This document shows, one piece after another, positions 34,090-44,549 of a stretch of DNA of 64,000 nt (the stretch's first letter is position 1; the number at the start of each line of letters is the position of its first letter). Below the pieces are notes generated by a model. That model had not been told where the DNA came from, did no database searches, and saw only the letters and a program-made list of their open reading frames with translations. The translations under genes were made by a program, and so were the position numbers. This stretch comes from Blepharisma japonicum (lineage: Eukaryota; Ciliophora; Heterotrichea; Heterotrichida; Blepharismidae), in contig CATKHK010000119.1 of assembly GCA_949751835.1 (NCBI GenBank), positions 48,153 through 112,152 on the forward strand, written 5' to 3'.

Positions 34090-34308
34090 TTATCCCTTTC
34101 TTCTCCCAGTAATCACTTTATGAATGGCCAGATTTTGCTGTTTATTAACATCATCCATATGTTCCCTAATTCTTTTCATTTCTTTCTTAAGCTCGTCAAG
34201 TCTTTTAGAATTATGGTCTCGGTATTTCTTTACTTTATCCAATTTCACTTTAAGCTTGATGAACGCATCCATCTCATCTTCTAGCTTATTTGTATCCAGC
34301 TCTTCCAT
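34090..34308 (-). CDS. small coiled-coil protein, unknown
   Basis: A 72-residue charged protein with a heptad pattern throughout (LEDEMDAFIKLKVKLDKVKK, then RLDELKKEMKRIREHM). Its start lies 12 nt downstream of the stop of the tRNA-guanine transglycosylase gene on the same strand, in the order TGT then this gene. The tight spacing is unusual even for this dense genome. I do not recognise the family; prefoldin-like or kinetochore/tubulin-cofactor small helical hairpins are possible but not supported by motif. Single exon, no TGA. Confidence 0.55.
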   Translation of the reverse strand: MEELDTNKLEDEMDAFIKLKVKLDKVKKYRDHNSKRLDELKKEMKRIREHMDDVNKQQNLAIHKVITGRRKG

Positions 34309-34320
34309 ATTAATTTTATA

Positions 34321-35523
34321 TTAATTTAACGAAATACTGGCTTCAGTTAATGCTTCTTTTACCCAGCTCGGCACATTTTCTATTCCATTAAACCATTCTA
34401 ATACAAAATTTCTCGCATATTCTTCGAGTTCACCTGATATAATTGCTTCCCTGATTTCCCTCATTAAGGTAAATAAGAAATAAATATTGTGTATTGATAA
34501 TAAGTGGCATGCAGTTTGTTCTTTGTGTAGCAATGTGCTTAAAAAGGATTTTGTATACTTTATACAGGTTGGACAGTTGCAGGACTCATCTAAAGGAGAC
34601 AAATCTGATTTCATTTCTTCTGGCCGAAGCCGTAAAAAGCCTTTTTTTGTAAAGACCTGGCCAAATCTTGCAGTCCTCGTTGCAAAGACACAGTCAAACA
34701 TGTCAACACCTAGACAAGAGCAAACTAATAAATCAATAGGATACCCTACTCCCATAAGGTATCTAGGTTTTTCCCAAGGTAATTTATTTGTACAATGTGC
34801 GACTATTTTCCAAAAATCTTCTTTTGCTTCACCCCCTGCTAGTCCACCTATCGCATATCCTGGCAAATTTTTCGATATTAGCCCTTCTAGGGAAATATCT
34901 CTTAATGAGGTATCCAGGCCACCCTGGACTATTCCAAACAAGTTTTGTGGCTTGCTAGGATTATGAGCAAGAATGCATCTATCAATCCATCTGGTTGTTC
35001 GGTGGCATGCTTCTTCTAATCTTTCTTTAGTAGAAAGAGGATTTGTCACATCGTCAAGTGCCATCATTATATCAGCTCCTATTGAATTTTGTATCCTCAT
35101 AGATTCTTCTGGGGTTAATAGCATCCTGGAACCATCTGTCGGGGACTCAAATTCGACGCCTTCTTCAGTAATTTGTGCAAGTTTTAGTAAAGAAACCATT
35201 TGAAAACCACCAGAGTCAGTCAGAATATTTCGATCCCAGCCTTCAAAATTGTGGAGACCTGAAAAGTTGTCTAAGACTTCAGTTCCAGGGTAATTTCCGA
35301 GATGATAAGTATTTCCAAGTAAAATTTGGCAGCCAAGCTCTCTCATTTGTTGGAAAGTGACACCTTTTATCGCACCTTTGGTACCTACTGGCATGTAGAC
35401 TGGTGTTTGGACTTCTCCATGAGGAAGAGTTATAGTGCTTGCACGAGCTCGGTGATAGCGGCCTTCTATGGTGAATTTTAAAGGTCATTTGATAGCTAGC
35501 TTGGCTCTTTTTCTTGGCTCCAT
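34321..35523 (-). CDS. QTRT1: queuine tRNA-ribosyltransferase catalytic subunit
   Basis: A 400-residue TGT enzyme that exchanges guanine for queuine at position 34 of tRNAs with GUN anticodons. The barrel motifs are present: LLGNTYHLGNYPG, ILTDSGGFQMVSL (with the base-binding Asp), LFGIVQGGLD and YLMGVGYPIDLLV. The nucleophile block is VDMFDCVFATRTARFG, with the Asp preceding Cys. The zinc site is CNCPTC with the later H in LLSIHNIYF. The N-terminus extends to the ATG at 35523 through a TGA (Trp) that hides the first 43 residues in the standard code. Length equals the eukaryotic QTRT1. Confidence 0.93.
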
Positions 35524-35694
35524 TTAATTACTATGAATTTTTAGCAGAGTCTGGATTGTGAGAGAACATGAATTCATAATGAATTTTAACGTGAAATTGA
35601 AAATTATTTTCTTTTATTTTATTTTGTAAAATATTGCATGAATACTTATTTATTTGTCTAAAATACAGCTTAATTCTAATAATCCATTTCCATA

Positions 35695-36168
35695 ATGTCT
35701 CTGAACATAAAAGAAAAGCTTCAAGAGTACGGAATTACAGGAGTAAATCTTGGCAAAGGTGTTGGAGTATTTCTAGTTGTTAGTTATTCTTATGCTTTTT
35801 TGCTTTGGGGTGCTTGCTATTATTTCAAGCCTGCAGCAACCTTATCAAGGATTTTCCGCAGCAATAAAATCAATGACTTGATGAAAAGAAAGAATCTTGA
35901 TGAAAACTATTTGAAGAAAACTATGTTTGGAAGGTTTGTAGGTGGCGCCAAAAGTAAAGAGTTAGGAATTGCTTTTGCAGAAATGATAGCTATTAAAATG
36001 TTAATTTCACCAATAATGCTTCCTGCAAGACTATGGCTGACAGTAGAAATAGTGAAGTATTGAAATAAACACTCTGGAATAGAAACTTCAGAAAGCGAAT
36101 TAAAAGTTCAAGAGCTTATACCAGCTGAGGAATTTGTGAAGAATGAGGGAGAGTTGAAAAGTGAATAA
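35695..36168 (+). CDS. FAM210/DUF1279-like membrane protein, copy 1
   Basis: A 157-residue protein with one TGA (Trp). The N-terminal IKEKLQEYGITGVNLGKGVG followed by a hydrophobic helix (VFLVVSYSYAFLLWGACYYF), then a basic amphipathic part, then a second helix ending AIKMLISPIMLPARLWLTVE and IVKYW. This order, with a tail hydrophobic block containing Pro-x-Arg and Thr/Val, is the pattern of DUF1279 (FAM210) mitochondrial inner-membrane proteins. The C-terminal 35 residues are acidic and disordered. A second copy follows 390 nt downstream on the same strand. Confidence 0.5.
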
Positions 36169-36558
36169 TAGCATATTTTAAACAAAAGGTCTAAAATTTG
36201 ATAAAGTTTAGGTAAATAGCACATGATTTTTGAGATAGAAATGAGTGTATTTAAATTATTTTATAAGTTTGCCTGTGAAAAAAAATATTTTAAGCATAAT
36301 TTTAAGATATAGCTGGCTGATCAGAAAAAATAATTGGATTAGGAGTCTCAACTGAAGATTTATTGCATTAATGTTTATTAATTGTTAATTTTAAAGCATC
36401 AATCACTAATTGAGCAAATCTGAGACATATTATGCTTTGTTTTAGACAATTATATTATATTAATACTCTCAAACTCAAAAACAGCTTAAAAGTATAAATC
36501 AGACAGCAGTACACATAGGAAATTGATCTATCATGAAAATGGATTAAGCATTTTTAAA
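36169..36558. other. intergenic between the tandem FAM210-like genes
   Basis: About 390 nt of AT-rich DNA; no frame or repeat recognised. The sequence here is not an obvious copy of the region upstream of copy 1. Confidence 0.45.
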
Positions 36559-37044
36559 ATGGCACTTAGTGAGAAGCTTCAGGAATATGGTGTGACAGAA
36601 AGTAATATTGTTAAAGCATTATCTGCTTATATAGTTGTAGGCTATAGCTATACTTGATTTATGTTTGGATTTTGCTATTATTTTAAACCAATCCAAAAGT
36701 TATCAAGATTTTTTAATACCAACAAGATCTATATCATGATGGAAAAATCTCGGCTTAATGAAAACACAATAAAGGAAACTCCTTATTATCGATATATAAA
36801 AAACAGTCCCAAAAAGCTAGAAAAAAGCATGGCTTTTGCAGATCAAATTGCTTTAAAATCATTAATTTTCCCTGTGACAATACCTTTAAGGTTATGACTA
36901 ACAATAAAAATTGTAAAATTTTGGAACAAAATCACAAGCCCCACCACTAAACCTCACAATAATTTAGGAGAAGAGTTAAATACTGAGGATTCCATGTCTA
37001 TCGGAGAAGTATTTACAAAAGAGCAAGAATTTAAAGCTGAATAA
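36559..37044 (+). CDS. FAM210/DUF1279-like membrane protein, copy 2
   Basis: A 161-residue paralogue of the gene just upstream. Matching blocks are LSEKLQEYGVTESNI, GYSYTWFMFGFCYYFKPIQK, FFNTNKIYIMMEKSRLNEN and ALKSLIFPVTIPLRLWLTIK. Two TGA codons (Trp) fall at the same alignable places as the Trp codons of copy 1 (LLWGACYYF, LTVEIVKYW). The C-terminal tail is different in sequence but again acidic. Identity looks moderate, so the duplication is old. Confidence 0.5.
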
Positions 37045-37109
37045 TAAATTTATTTAATTTAAGATCCTCATAAGCCATAATCATTATTAAAAATAATAGA
37101 AATTTATTA

Positions 37110-38342
37110 TTAGTCTTCTCTTTCCATATCTAAATCTTTTTTCTTTCGAAGGCTGTCAGTTGAGTATCGTGGATTCGGGGTATTATAAAATGGAGTTTCT
37201 GTATAATTTGAAATTGTAGGGGATACTGCAATAACTTTTTCTTTGAGCATCGTTACAACTCTTTCTGCTGAATGTCGAAGATATTCTTTTGAATTTTGGT
37301 TTTCCATATTGCTAATTGAAGGAATCAGAGAGAAATCAGGCCCGTAGTATCCTAAGTACTCATCCCAGTCTGGCAACTTAAAATCCAGCTCACGCCCACA
37401 GGCAATTCCAGTTTCATATGCCCAGCATCTTGACACATTTCTTAATGTATATCCTCCTCCACCTATCAACAAAACCGGCTTTCCAAAACTTTTTACATAT
37501 TCCACACAAGCTCCATGTCCTTTAATAGACAAATTAAAACAGCCAAGCCTATCACCTGACAAGCTATCAGCTCCAGACTGTAAAATAATTACTTCAGGGT
37601 CATAAGTTTCCATAATTGTTGCAATAACTGGCTTAAAAATCATTATATAACTGTCGTCATCCATCCCTTCACTCAGTGGTACATTTACACTATAGCCATC
37701 TCCGATCCCATGTCCAGTGTCATTGAAATTCCCAGTATCAGGAAAATAGTTCCCAAACTTATGGAACGAGCACGTCATGACTCGGTTTGTGGTATAAAAA
37801 GCTTCCTCAACGCCATCACCATGATGAATGTCAATATCAATATAAAGCACCCTGTAATGATTTTTCAACAGTTCTAAAGAACTTAAAACACAGTCATTTA
37901 TATAGCAAAAACCACTTGCTTCCTGCTGCTTAGCATGGTGGAAACCACCTGACCAATTCACTGCAATGTGGTTTCTTCCTTCATTAATAGCGTTGGCACC
38001 AATTATGCTTCCTGCAGTTGTAAGCTTGCAGAAATCCCATAAACCTTCAAAAATAGGGCAATCTTCACCCATGTTAAAGCCAATGAAAAGGTCTAAATAA
38101 TCATTAAGATTATCAGGGGTAACTGTTTTAAGAAAATCAATATAATCTTCAGTGTGAAAATAAGATAAGTCTTCTTCAATTGTAATCGGAACTGCAGTGC
38201 CATCAATTACTTCTAAATGATCCAGCATTCCATAATTCTGAAGCAAAGAATGGCACATTTTTACCCTATGCGGCTTCATTGGGTGCCCAAGACCATATAT
38301 AAAATTACCTATTTGGTCATCAAAATAATAAAGCACCTTCAT
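37110..38342 (-). CDS. HDAC1: class I histone deacetylase
   Basis: A 410-residue Rpd3/HDAC1-type deacetylase, which removes acetyl groups from histone lysines. Catalytic elements are all present: the His pair in NWSGGFHHAKQQEASGFCYI, the zinc ligands in DIDIHHGDGVEEAF and later QSGADSLSGDRLG, and the transition-state Tyr in GGGGYTLRNV. The N-terminal VLYYFDDQIGNFIYGLGHPM block, including the start ATG, is close to consensus. The C-terminal tail of about 70 residues is short and lacks the CK2-type acidic tract of animal HDAC1. Single exon. Confidence 0.94.
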   Translation of the reverse strand: MKVLYYFDDQIGNFIYGLGHPMKPHRVKMCHSLLQNYGMLDHLEVIDGTAVPITIEEDLSYFHTEDYIDFLKTVTPDNLNDYLDLFIGFNMGEDCPIFEGLWDFCKLTTAGSIIGANAINEGRNHIAVNWSGGFHHAKQQEASGFCYINDCVLSSLELLKNHYRVLYIDIDIHHGDGVEEAFYTTNRVMTCSFHKFGNYFPDTGNFNDTGHGIGDGYSVNVPLSEGMDDDSYIMIFKPVIATIMETYDPEVIILQSGADSLSGDRLGCFNLSIKGHGACVEYVKSFGKPVLLIGGGGYTLRNVSRCWAYETGIACGRELDFKLPDWDEYLGYYGPDFSLIPSISNMENQNSKEYLRHSAERVVTMLKEKVIAVSPTISNYTETPFYNTPNPRYSTDSLRKKKDLDMERED

Positions 38343-38382
38343 TTTAATTTATTAAAGTTTTAAAAAATGAGGGATTATGTGG

Positions 38383-38926
38383 CTAAATATAGTAAGAATA
38401 ATATTTTGACGCTAAATCATAGATGACTCCAAAAGTGTGGCCAATTTCTGTAGAAAGGATGATAGGGAAAGGATATTTCTGCCAATCAGTATCAAAATCT
38501 ACATCTAAAGGCAGCTGAGAGATAACAAATAAGGTAAAGGCTATAGTAATATATTGCTGTGTTTGAAATTTTCCTTGTAGCACTTTGGGAAGAACTATAT
38601 AAACTATAATCAAGCTATTAATTCAGATCAGCTGAAAGCCTATTTGTAAAATACTCTAAAGACGCGCCTAACAATACACTTGCAGAGATCGCATATAAGC
38701 TCTCATAGAACAGCTTAATGTGAGGATTAATAAGATGCTGTTTAAATTTTACATGAAGTTTTACTCTGTTGAGCTTTGTTGCTATAAATAAATACCCTGG
38801 AGTATATAAAATAGCAAAAGACACTAAAAACCTTGTGGTATCTTGAAAAAAGTTAAAAAGATTTAAACACATGGTCCAGCAGGTTAACTTTAAAATCAGT
38901 ATCCATATTTCGCCTTTTCCAATCAT
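38383..38926 (-). CDS. multispan membrane protein with an unresolved frame change
   Basis: Two open frames on the minus strand belong together. The first (ATG at 38926) gives about 102 residues with hydrophobic stretches such as WILILKLTCWTMCLNLF and YAISASVLLGASLEYF, then TAA at 38620-38618. The second, shifted by +1, runs QLIWINSLIIVYIVLPKV (TGA = Trp) to a TAG-bordered end at 38383, with FVISQLPLDVDFDTDWQKYP and EIGHTFGVIYDLASKYY. It has no internal ATG of its own, so it is not an independent gene. The frames overlap from about 38657 to 38618. No clean 15- or 16-nt intron restores the frame; a longer 22-nt GTA...TAG candidate exists near 38680. Fold or family not recognised. Confidence 0.45.
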
Positions 38927-38962
38927 TCTTTATATTGTTTTAATTCAAGATTAATAGTTAAA

Positions 38963-39373
38963 ATGGATGATTGAATACCTATAGAAGGCTCAGTTCTAAA
39001 CACTATAACGGTTGACGCTAGTGACAAAGCAATAACAAAGAAAATGAGAGAGCTAGATATGGAAGAAGAATTCCATGATCCATCTTTAGATACCAAATTA
39101 GAATCATGGAGCCAAAATAAATTCGGGAAACGTTCTGAAACCGTCTTATCCTGTCCACAATGCTTCTCAGCAATTACTTATAAATCAATTCCTCAAGAAA
39201 AATCATTCCTTTCTAAAAAAACCATAAATACTTGTTTCTCCAAAACTGTCGGAACTTCAGAAAATGATATAAATTTCGTCATAAATTGCAAAATTTGTAT
39301 GGCTGAGCTAGGGGTTTATGATCCAAGCCTAAAAAATTATCATTTGCTATATTGCCTCCCTGGATATGGCTAA
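38963..39373 (+). CDS. EAPP-like protein (E2F-associated phosphoprotein family)
   Basis: A 136-residue protein with one TGA at codon 4 (Trp), so the real start is upstream of the standard-code frame. The C-terminal half has the EAPP zinc-like signature: ETVLSCPQCFSAITYKSIPQ, then FVINCKICMAELGVYDPSL and a HLLYCLPGYG end. Four Cys in two CxxC pairs probably bind zinc. The acidic N-terminal part (MRELDMEEEFHDPSLD) also resembles the family. In animals EAPP acts with E2F transcription factors; the ciliate role is unknown. It is divergent from the membrane-protein gene, with 36 nt between start codons. Confidence 0.7.
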
Positions 39374-39416
39374 AGAAATGGTAGTTTAATATGATAATTA
39401 ATTTACTCAAAATTCG

Positions 39417-39902
39417 CTACTCGCTTGTGGTCATCGGTGTAGCTTGAGTGTTTGCTATAAATCGTCCTTTAACTCTAAGTCTCTTATCTGCGACTTGTTT
39501 TCTGCAATTATAGTTGATTTTTTTGCCCCAATGTCTCCTTTTCTTCTTCTCTTGGAATTTAAGAATTTTCAATTTTCTCTCCTCAGGAGTAAGAGCTCCA
39601 ATCCTTTTAAGAGTCGTTGGCACTAGAATTTGAAAAGCAACTGGCATTTTAGCCTCCTCTTCTGTATAGTCGTCTAAAATGTGAGGGCTGAGGGTGACAT
39701 TGAATGAGGAATCTTTGAACTGCGAGTTGCAATCTTCATCGTATGGGTCTGTGTTGAAATCTGTGATGTTCGAGCACGTTGAGGAAGAGAGGAGATCGAA
39801 AAATGAGGAAGATCTCTCTCTTTTGTCGATTTGACATAAGTCAAAATCTAGGAGATTTTGCTCCAAGTCAGTTTGGCCTTGTTCCCAAGCAGATAAAAAC
39901 AT
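39417..39902 (-). CDS. CCT-motif protein
   Basis: A 161-residue protein. The C-terminal third holds a CCT motif, LKILKFQEKKKRRHWGKKIN, continuing YNCRKQVADKRLRVKGRFIA, which matches the plant CONSTANS/CO-like/TOC1 motif (R-x5-RFxEKRKxRxFxKKIRYxCRKxxADxRPRxKGRFxK). In plants this motif binds DNA together with NF-YB/NF-YC. The upstream part is acidic and Ser/Asp-rich, without a B-box. The real ATG is at 39902; the upstream part of the open frame begins with TTG. Convergent with the EAPP-like gene, 43 nt apart. Confidence 0.8.
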   Translation of the reverse strand: MFLSAWEQGQTDLEQNLLDFDLCQIDKRERSSSFFDLLSSSTCSNITDFNTDPYDEDCNSQFKDSSFNVTLSPHILDDYTEEEAKMPVAFQILVPTTLKRIGALTPEERKLKILKFQEKKKRRHWGKKINYNCRKQVADKRLRVKGRFIANTQATPMTTSE

Positions 39903-40267
39903 ATTTTTATTGGACTGCAACAGAAAATGACTTCACTGAATGGCATCTAGTTAAATTTCACGCTATAAGTTATTCTTTATAACAAACATAAAAATAAGTG
40001 TTTGTAAGAATGAAATAGAATAAAATTTATTATGTGGTGTATTTTTCACTTTATTGAAATTTACAAGAGAGTAACAAAATTACATTAAAATTGAAGATAA
40101 ACGCAGAAATAGCTTAGATAATAATAAAATAACTGCAAAATATTTTTCTTTTATTTTTAAAAGTAATAATTCAAAAACTTATGATACCTCTTAAAACAGA
40201 AAATTAAAAGGGAGTCTTAAAATTTACTTATTTATAAAGTAAGCTTTATTTTCTTTAAATCAAGAAC
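39903..40267. other. intergenic, nothing recognised
   Basis: About 365 nt of AT-rich sequence between the CCT-motif gene start and the 3' end of the MFS gene. No frame or RNA seen. Confidence 0.45.
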
Positions 40268-41695
40268 TTAAACATTTCCATCATATTTTACATCTCTTTT
40301 TTCATCTTTAATAAGTAATGGACTCATAATATCCGATTCTCTTTTTCTTTTATTGATGGATTCATCTAAGCCATAAGCAAAAATAATGCATACTAGCCCA
40401 CAAAAGGCAAAAATAATAAAAATAAAGTGTGAGTTTAATGGATAGCCAATCCCACTATTAAGAGATCAGCCAAATATTGTCCCTCCTAAAGCTGGACCTA
40501 TAAATCTAAATAAGCTTACTGAACTTTGTGCAACTCCATTAGCGGCTCCTAAGTAATAATGATCAACCGAATGATTTACTCCTAAAGTAACGCTTGTAAA
40601 TACACTTGCTTGAGCCGAAGCAAAAAATATATATAAAAATATTATAGCAATTCATAAGCTTCAACCTGCAAAAGCAGGGATATTTGGAAACGTCAAAAAA
40701 TCGATAATCAAAATTATTCATGCGATTTTAATGCATTTCAAAATTCCAAAGTAATTCAATGCAGATGGCATTATAAAAGTTTGAAACATTATTATTGATA
40801 CTCCTCCAAAGGATTGAACTATTCCTATATCCGCCTCACTATTTCACTCTAATCCTCCATTTATTTTCAAAGCTCTACATCAAAAAGTAAAAACTTCATT
40901 AAAACTTGAAAATACAAAGGCGCCTACTGAGTGGATTGCCACGCATATCAAAAATTTTCAGTTTTTGGAAAGCACGCAAGGGCTGACTTTTCTTTTCGAT
41001 TTTTTTTTGGTTTCATGCAGCGAAAAATATCCAACAATAAAAATAAATAAAGATACAAAAGAATTTGCAAGCGTTGGAAGAAAATAAGGGTATTGTCCTC
41101 AAAATCCAGATGGAGAAAAAAGGCTTGGGATTTTGTCAGAAATTCGTGACAGTGACCCTCCAATTATTGGACCTACAGTCGTTCCTAACCCTCACGCAAT
41201 CCCTATGTAGCTGAACAATTTAGATGAATTTGTGTCGTCTGTAATTTCAGCAGCATAAGCTCTAAATATAGTCGCATTTCCATTAATTAATCCGTTTAAT
41301 GATCGAAATATAATAGCCCATGCATAGTCCGGGGCAAGCCCTAGCAAAGGTGCTGTGAATACATTGCCGAGCATCCCTACCAATAATGCAGGTCTTCTTC
41401 CATACTTATCTGATATAATACCCCTAAATAAGATTTACCAAAAAGGAGCACTCAGAAATTGAGCAAGATTAAAAGACGCGACTAATAGTCCTGAATACAA
41501 AGAAACAATCCCATCTGTAGCTTTATCATTTCTATCTAATCAATAAAAATATTCAGCAACCATATAAGCAATAAAAGGCAAAAGTACAGAATTTAGGACG
41601 CCTTCAATAAATATAGCCAGAATCACCACAAATGATTTTACTTCTTAGCTCTTACCTTTAGGAAGCGGCGTTTGCTTTTTCCTTTCTTTGTTCAT
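40268..41695 (-). CDS. MFS transporter (ZIFL/MFSD-type)
   Basis: A 465-residue major facilitator with about 12 hydrophobic helices, assembled with many TGA = Trp codons and two 15-nt introns: 41655-41641 (GTAAGAGCTAAGAAG, ending AAG) and 41438-41424 (GTAAATCTTATTTAG). Motif A is FWGIISDKYGRRPALLVGML, and a second typical segment is RSLNGLINGNATIFRAYAAE with YIGIAWGLGTTVGPIIGG. This AEI-centred block is typical of the plant and protist ZIFL-type branch. It probably exports small organic ions or drugs with protons, but the substrate is unknown. The C-terminus ends in a charged cytosolic tail. Confidence 0.85.
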
Positions 41696-41894
41696 TTTTA
41701 TAAAATAATAATGATAATAAAATGACCGGGTCTAATACTAGTGAACTAAAATGTAAAATTTTTGTAATAATAGATGGAATTTTATTAAAAAATATTAAAG
41801 GATTTAATAAAGCAACTTTTATTATTATATTTGGATAATCGTATATTAGAAGATTTATATAATTACTATGCTGCACTATTAATATTAAAAATAT

Positions 41895-43295
41895 TTACAC
41901 TTTCGCTTCAACGGCATCTTTTGCGGATTCCCATCTAGTTTTAAACAAAATCCACACTAAAAGGCATAAAGAAGCAGAATCTCCTATAAAAAGCCCTGTC
42001 CAAACCCCATGAAAGCCTAAATCGCAAAAAAATGCAAGAATGTACCCTAAAGGTGCCCCGACACAATAATATCCTATTAGAAAAACTCCAACAGCTTTGC
42101 CTTGCTTCGCAAGACCTCTTAAAATCCCTACAATAGTGCAATTACATGCACTAAGAAAAATATAAACTCCTGCTATGTAAGAAACTGAGCTTGCAATGTC
42201 TATTATCATTTCATCCTAAATAAAATTTACCTTGGTAAAAATTCCACTTCACGGGAATCCAAATATTATTGTTACAATCGATATAGGAAGCATAATGACT
42301 AATAATATAATAAACGATGCTTTTACAAAAAGCAAAGCTTTTTTAGGCTTTGATTCTCCAATAGCTCTTCCAACTACTGAAGCCATAGTTATGCTTAATC
42401 CAATAGGAAGCATATAAAACACTCCATCCGCACTGACAATTATTATGTGTGCAGCTTGATAATCATGCCCTAGTAGTGTAGCTTGATATAAAGCAAACTC
42501 ATAAAATACTGTTGGAATAAGTATACTAATTAAAGTAGGAATTGCATATTTTAAAAACACTTTAATATTTTCAAAATAATTGGTGAAATCAATCCCAATT
42601 CTACATTTCTTATCAAGTTTTTTAACTCTTACGACTGCAAATAAGACTATAACAAGGATAGAATAAGTTATGTTGATTGCTATTGCTGCACCTATTTCAT
42701 ATAATTCAAAATAAACAATGAGTAGATATCCAGAAAAGATATGTGTCATAGAGGCTATCAAATAGGCTATAAAGCCAGGCCAAAAATGGCCTTGTGCCTG
42801 CAAGTATCTTCTATAACATTCAGAAAACATTAAAAGGCCAATTGCTGGAATGTAATATTTTATATAGTTACTTGCATATTTTGCTATTCGAGCATCGATT
42901 CCAATAAATATAAATCACGTCTCTGAGTTAAACCAAAATAAAAGTGACGTAAAATAGGCTATAGCCATAACTGATAAGCCTCTTTGAAACCAGATTCCTA
43001 CTAAATGATATTGCTTTCTTCCAAATGCTTGAGCACATAAAGTGTCTAGTCCTCCGCTTAATCCCATAGACAAAGATATCCCAATGATAACAATTCAAGA
43101 ATGTCCTAACCCCATTCCTGCAAATCTGTACTTGTCTATATTTCCCACAAATAAAAAACTCGTCAGCTTGATCACCATGTTTAAAAATTGAGATACTACC
43201 ACAGGTAAACTCAAAGAACCTAAGTGATAAACTGCTTTGCAAAAAGAAAAATCTGAATGTTTGTCGATAAAAGGTTCATTTCTTCGAGGCTCCAT
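41895..43295 (-). CDS. MATE-family efflux transporter
   Basis: A 461-residue MATE carrier after reading TGA as Trp and removing one 15-nt intron, 42230-42216 (GTAAATTTTATTTAG). Twelve hydrophobic helices are visible. The signature GISLSMGLSGGLDTLCAQAF with GRKQYHLVG is the MATE motif of helix 2 (GLxxALDTLCxQAxGAxxY), and FWPGFIAYLIASM and LPIGLSITMASVVGRAIG correspond to other conserved helices. MATE proteins expel cationic or xenobiotic compounds in exchange for protons or sodium. In head-to-tail order with the MFS gene, 199 nt apart, so both a transport pair and chance are possible. Confidence 0.88.
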
Positions 43296-43720
43296 AATAA
43301 ATTAAGTTTATTGGAGTTTCATTAATTTAAGTAAAATGCTATCATAAGGAGTATTTTTTTCTTTGGAAGTGTCAAATCATCTAGGGATGAGATTTTTAAA
43401 AAGAAAAATTAATAGCAGCAAGGTGTAGGAGAAAATATTTAATGGCATAAGTAAAATATTGTAAGGCTAATTTTAGCCTTGAAATTTAGTTCTACGTATA
43501 AGTCGAAAAAATTCCTAAGGAGATATTAATAGTCATGCAAGCATAAAAAAATATGTAAAATTTGACATTCAATTTCATAATGAAATAATTTTTTTATTGC
43601 TAAAAATGCAATTCAACAGAGAGGATTCACCATTACCAATTTATTGAAAAATTACAACAATTTTTTAAAAGTTTATTAGTTTTTAATCTTTTGATTTCTA
43701 TAAAATTGAAATATCCTGAA

Positions 43721-43955
43721 TATAGAATGATTTTATGTAATTTATAAATTATTTACCATAAATATTTAAGACACAAAAGTCAAAATCTAGCTTAAATAAA
43801 TGGCATATAAAAGGCATGCTTCTAGAATATTAATCTTTGATTAATTTTTATTTTAAGGCTAATTGGGTATATATTAGAAATTTAAACTTTTTGAGCTTAA
43901 ATATGAAGAAGGTTTTAAGAATATTGTGAATAAATAAAAATTTCTTATGCCTCTG
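43721..43955 (+). repeat. direct repeat, left copy
   Basis: Starts around ATAGAATGA and includes GACACAAAAGTCAAAATCTA, the TAAATAAATGGCATATAAAA run, GGGTATATATTAGAAATTTA and ATTTCTTATGCCT. The right copy at 43993-44268 has the same order with several substitutions and indels. Non-coding; origin unknown. Confidence 0.7.
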
Positions 43956-43992
43956 AGGCTATTATATGAAAATTCAAATGATTAAAATATAT

Positions 43993-44268
43993 AGAATGAA
44001 GTATCCTTAATAAAGAATAATTTCATACAATTTATAAAATGAGTGACTAATGAATATTAAAGACACAAAAGTCAAAATATAGCTTAAATAAATGGCATAT
44101 GAAAGGCATGTTTCTAGAATGCTACTCTTTGATTAATTTTAATTTTAAGTGTTAATTGGGTATATATTAGCAATTTTAACTTTTTGAGGTTTTAATTGCG
44201 ATCCATGCTAGCTTAAATATGAAGAAGTTTTTTTAAGATATAATAAATAAATAAATTTCTTATGCCTG
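43993..44268 (+). repeat. direct repeat, right copy
   Basis: Same order of blocks as the left copy (GACACAAAAGTCAAAATATA, AATGGCATATGAAAGGCATG, GGGTATATATTAGCAATTTT, ATTTCTTATGCCT), with an insertion of about 25 nt before the TTAAATATGAAG block. Repeat period about 270-290 nt. Confidence 0.7.
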
Positions 44269-44549
44269 TAAGAAGTATGCATAAGAACTCTAGGAGGTTA
44301 CACTATTATATAAGCATTCAAAATGCTACAAATATTCCAAGGGGAATTATTTTAAACTCTTATTTGCTTATATATCTCAATCCCATTTTGATCGCCCTGA
44401 GCTACAATCACTCTTTTAAATTGGTAAAAAGTTAGTTAAAAACCTATTCTAATGAATAAAATAAAGAAGTAAAAATTCTTTGAAATAAAAAAAACTATAA
44501 ATGGAAATAATCTTTAAATAAGGCCTAGCTTAATAATGATAGTTATAAA

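Larger units (their letters stand above)
43296..44549. other. 1.25-kb gene-free AT-rich block with an internal direct duplication
   Basis: No credible frame in either strand with TGA open. The notable content is an imperfect direct repeat (listed separately). Short motifs such as AACTTTTTGAG and TTAATTGGGTATATATTAG recur in both copies. Function unknown. Confidence 0.5.

Noticed and set aside
38618-38660. Programmed +1 frameshift of the Euplotes type at AAT-TAA
   Set aside because: This lineage is not known for it and a base error or an odd intron is simpler; kept as one option in the findings, not as a call.
42928-43242. Minus-strand 104-codon frame inside the MATE gene
   Set aside because: Wrong frame; the MATE signature lies in the frame that reads TGA as Trp.
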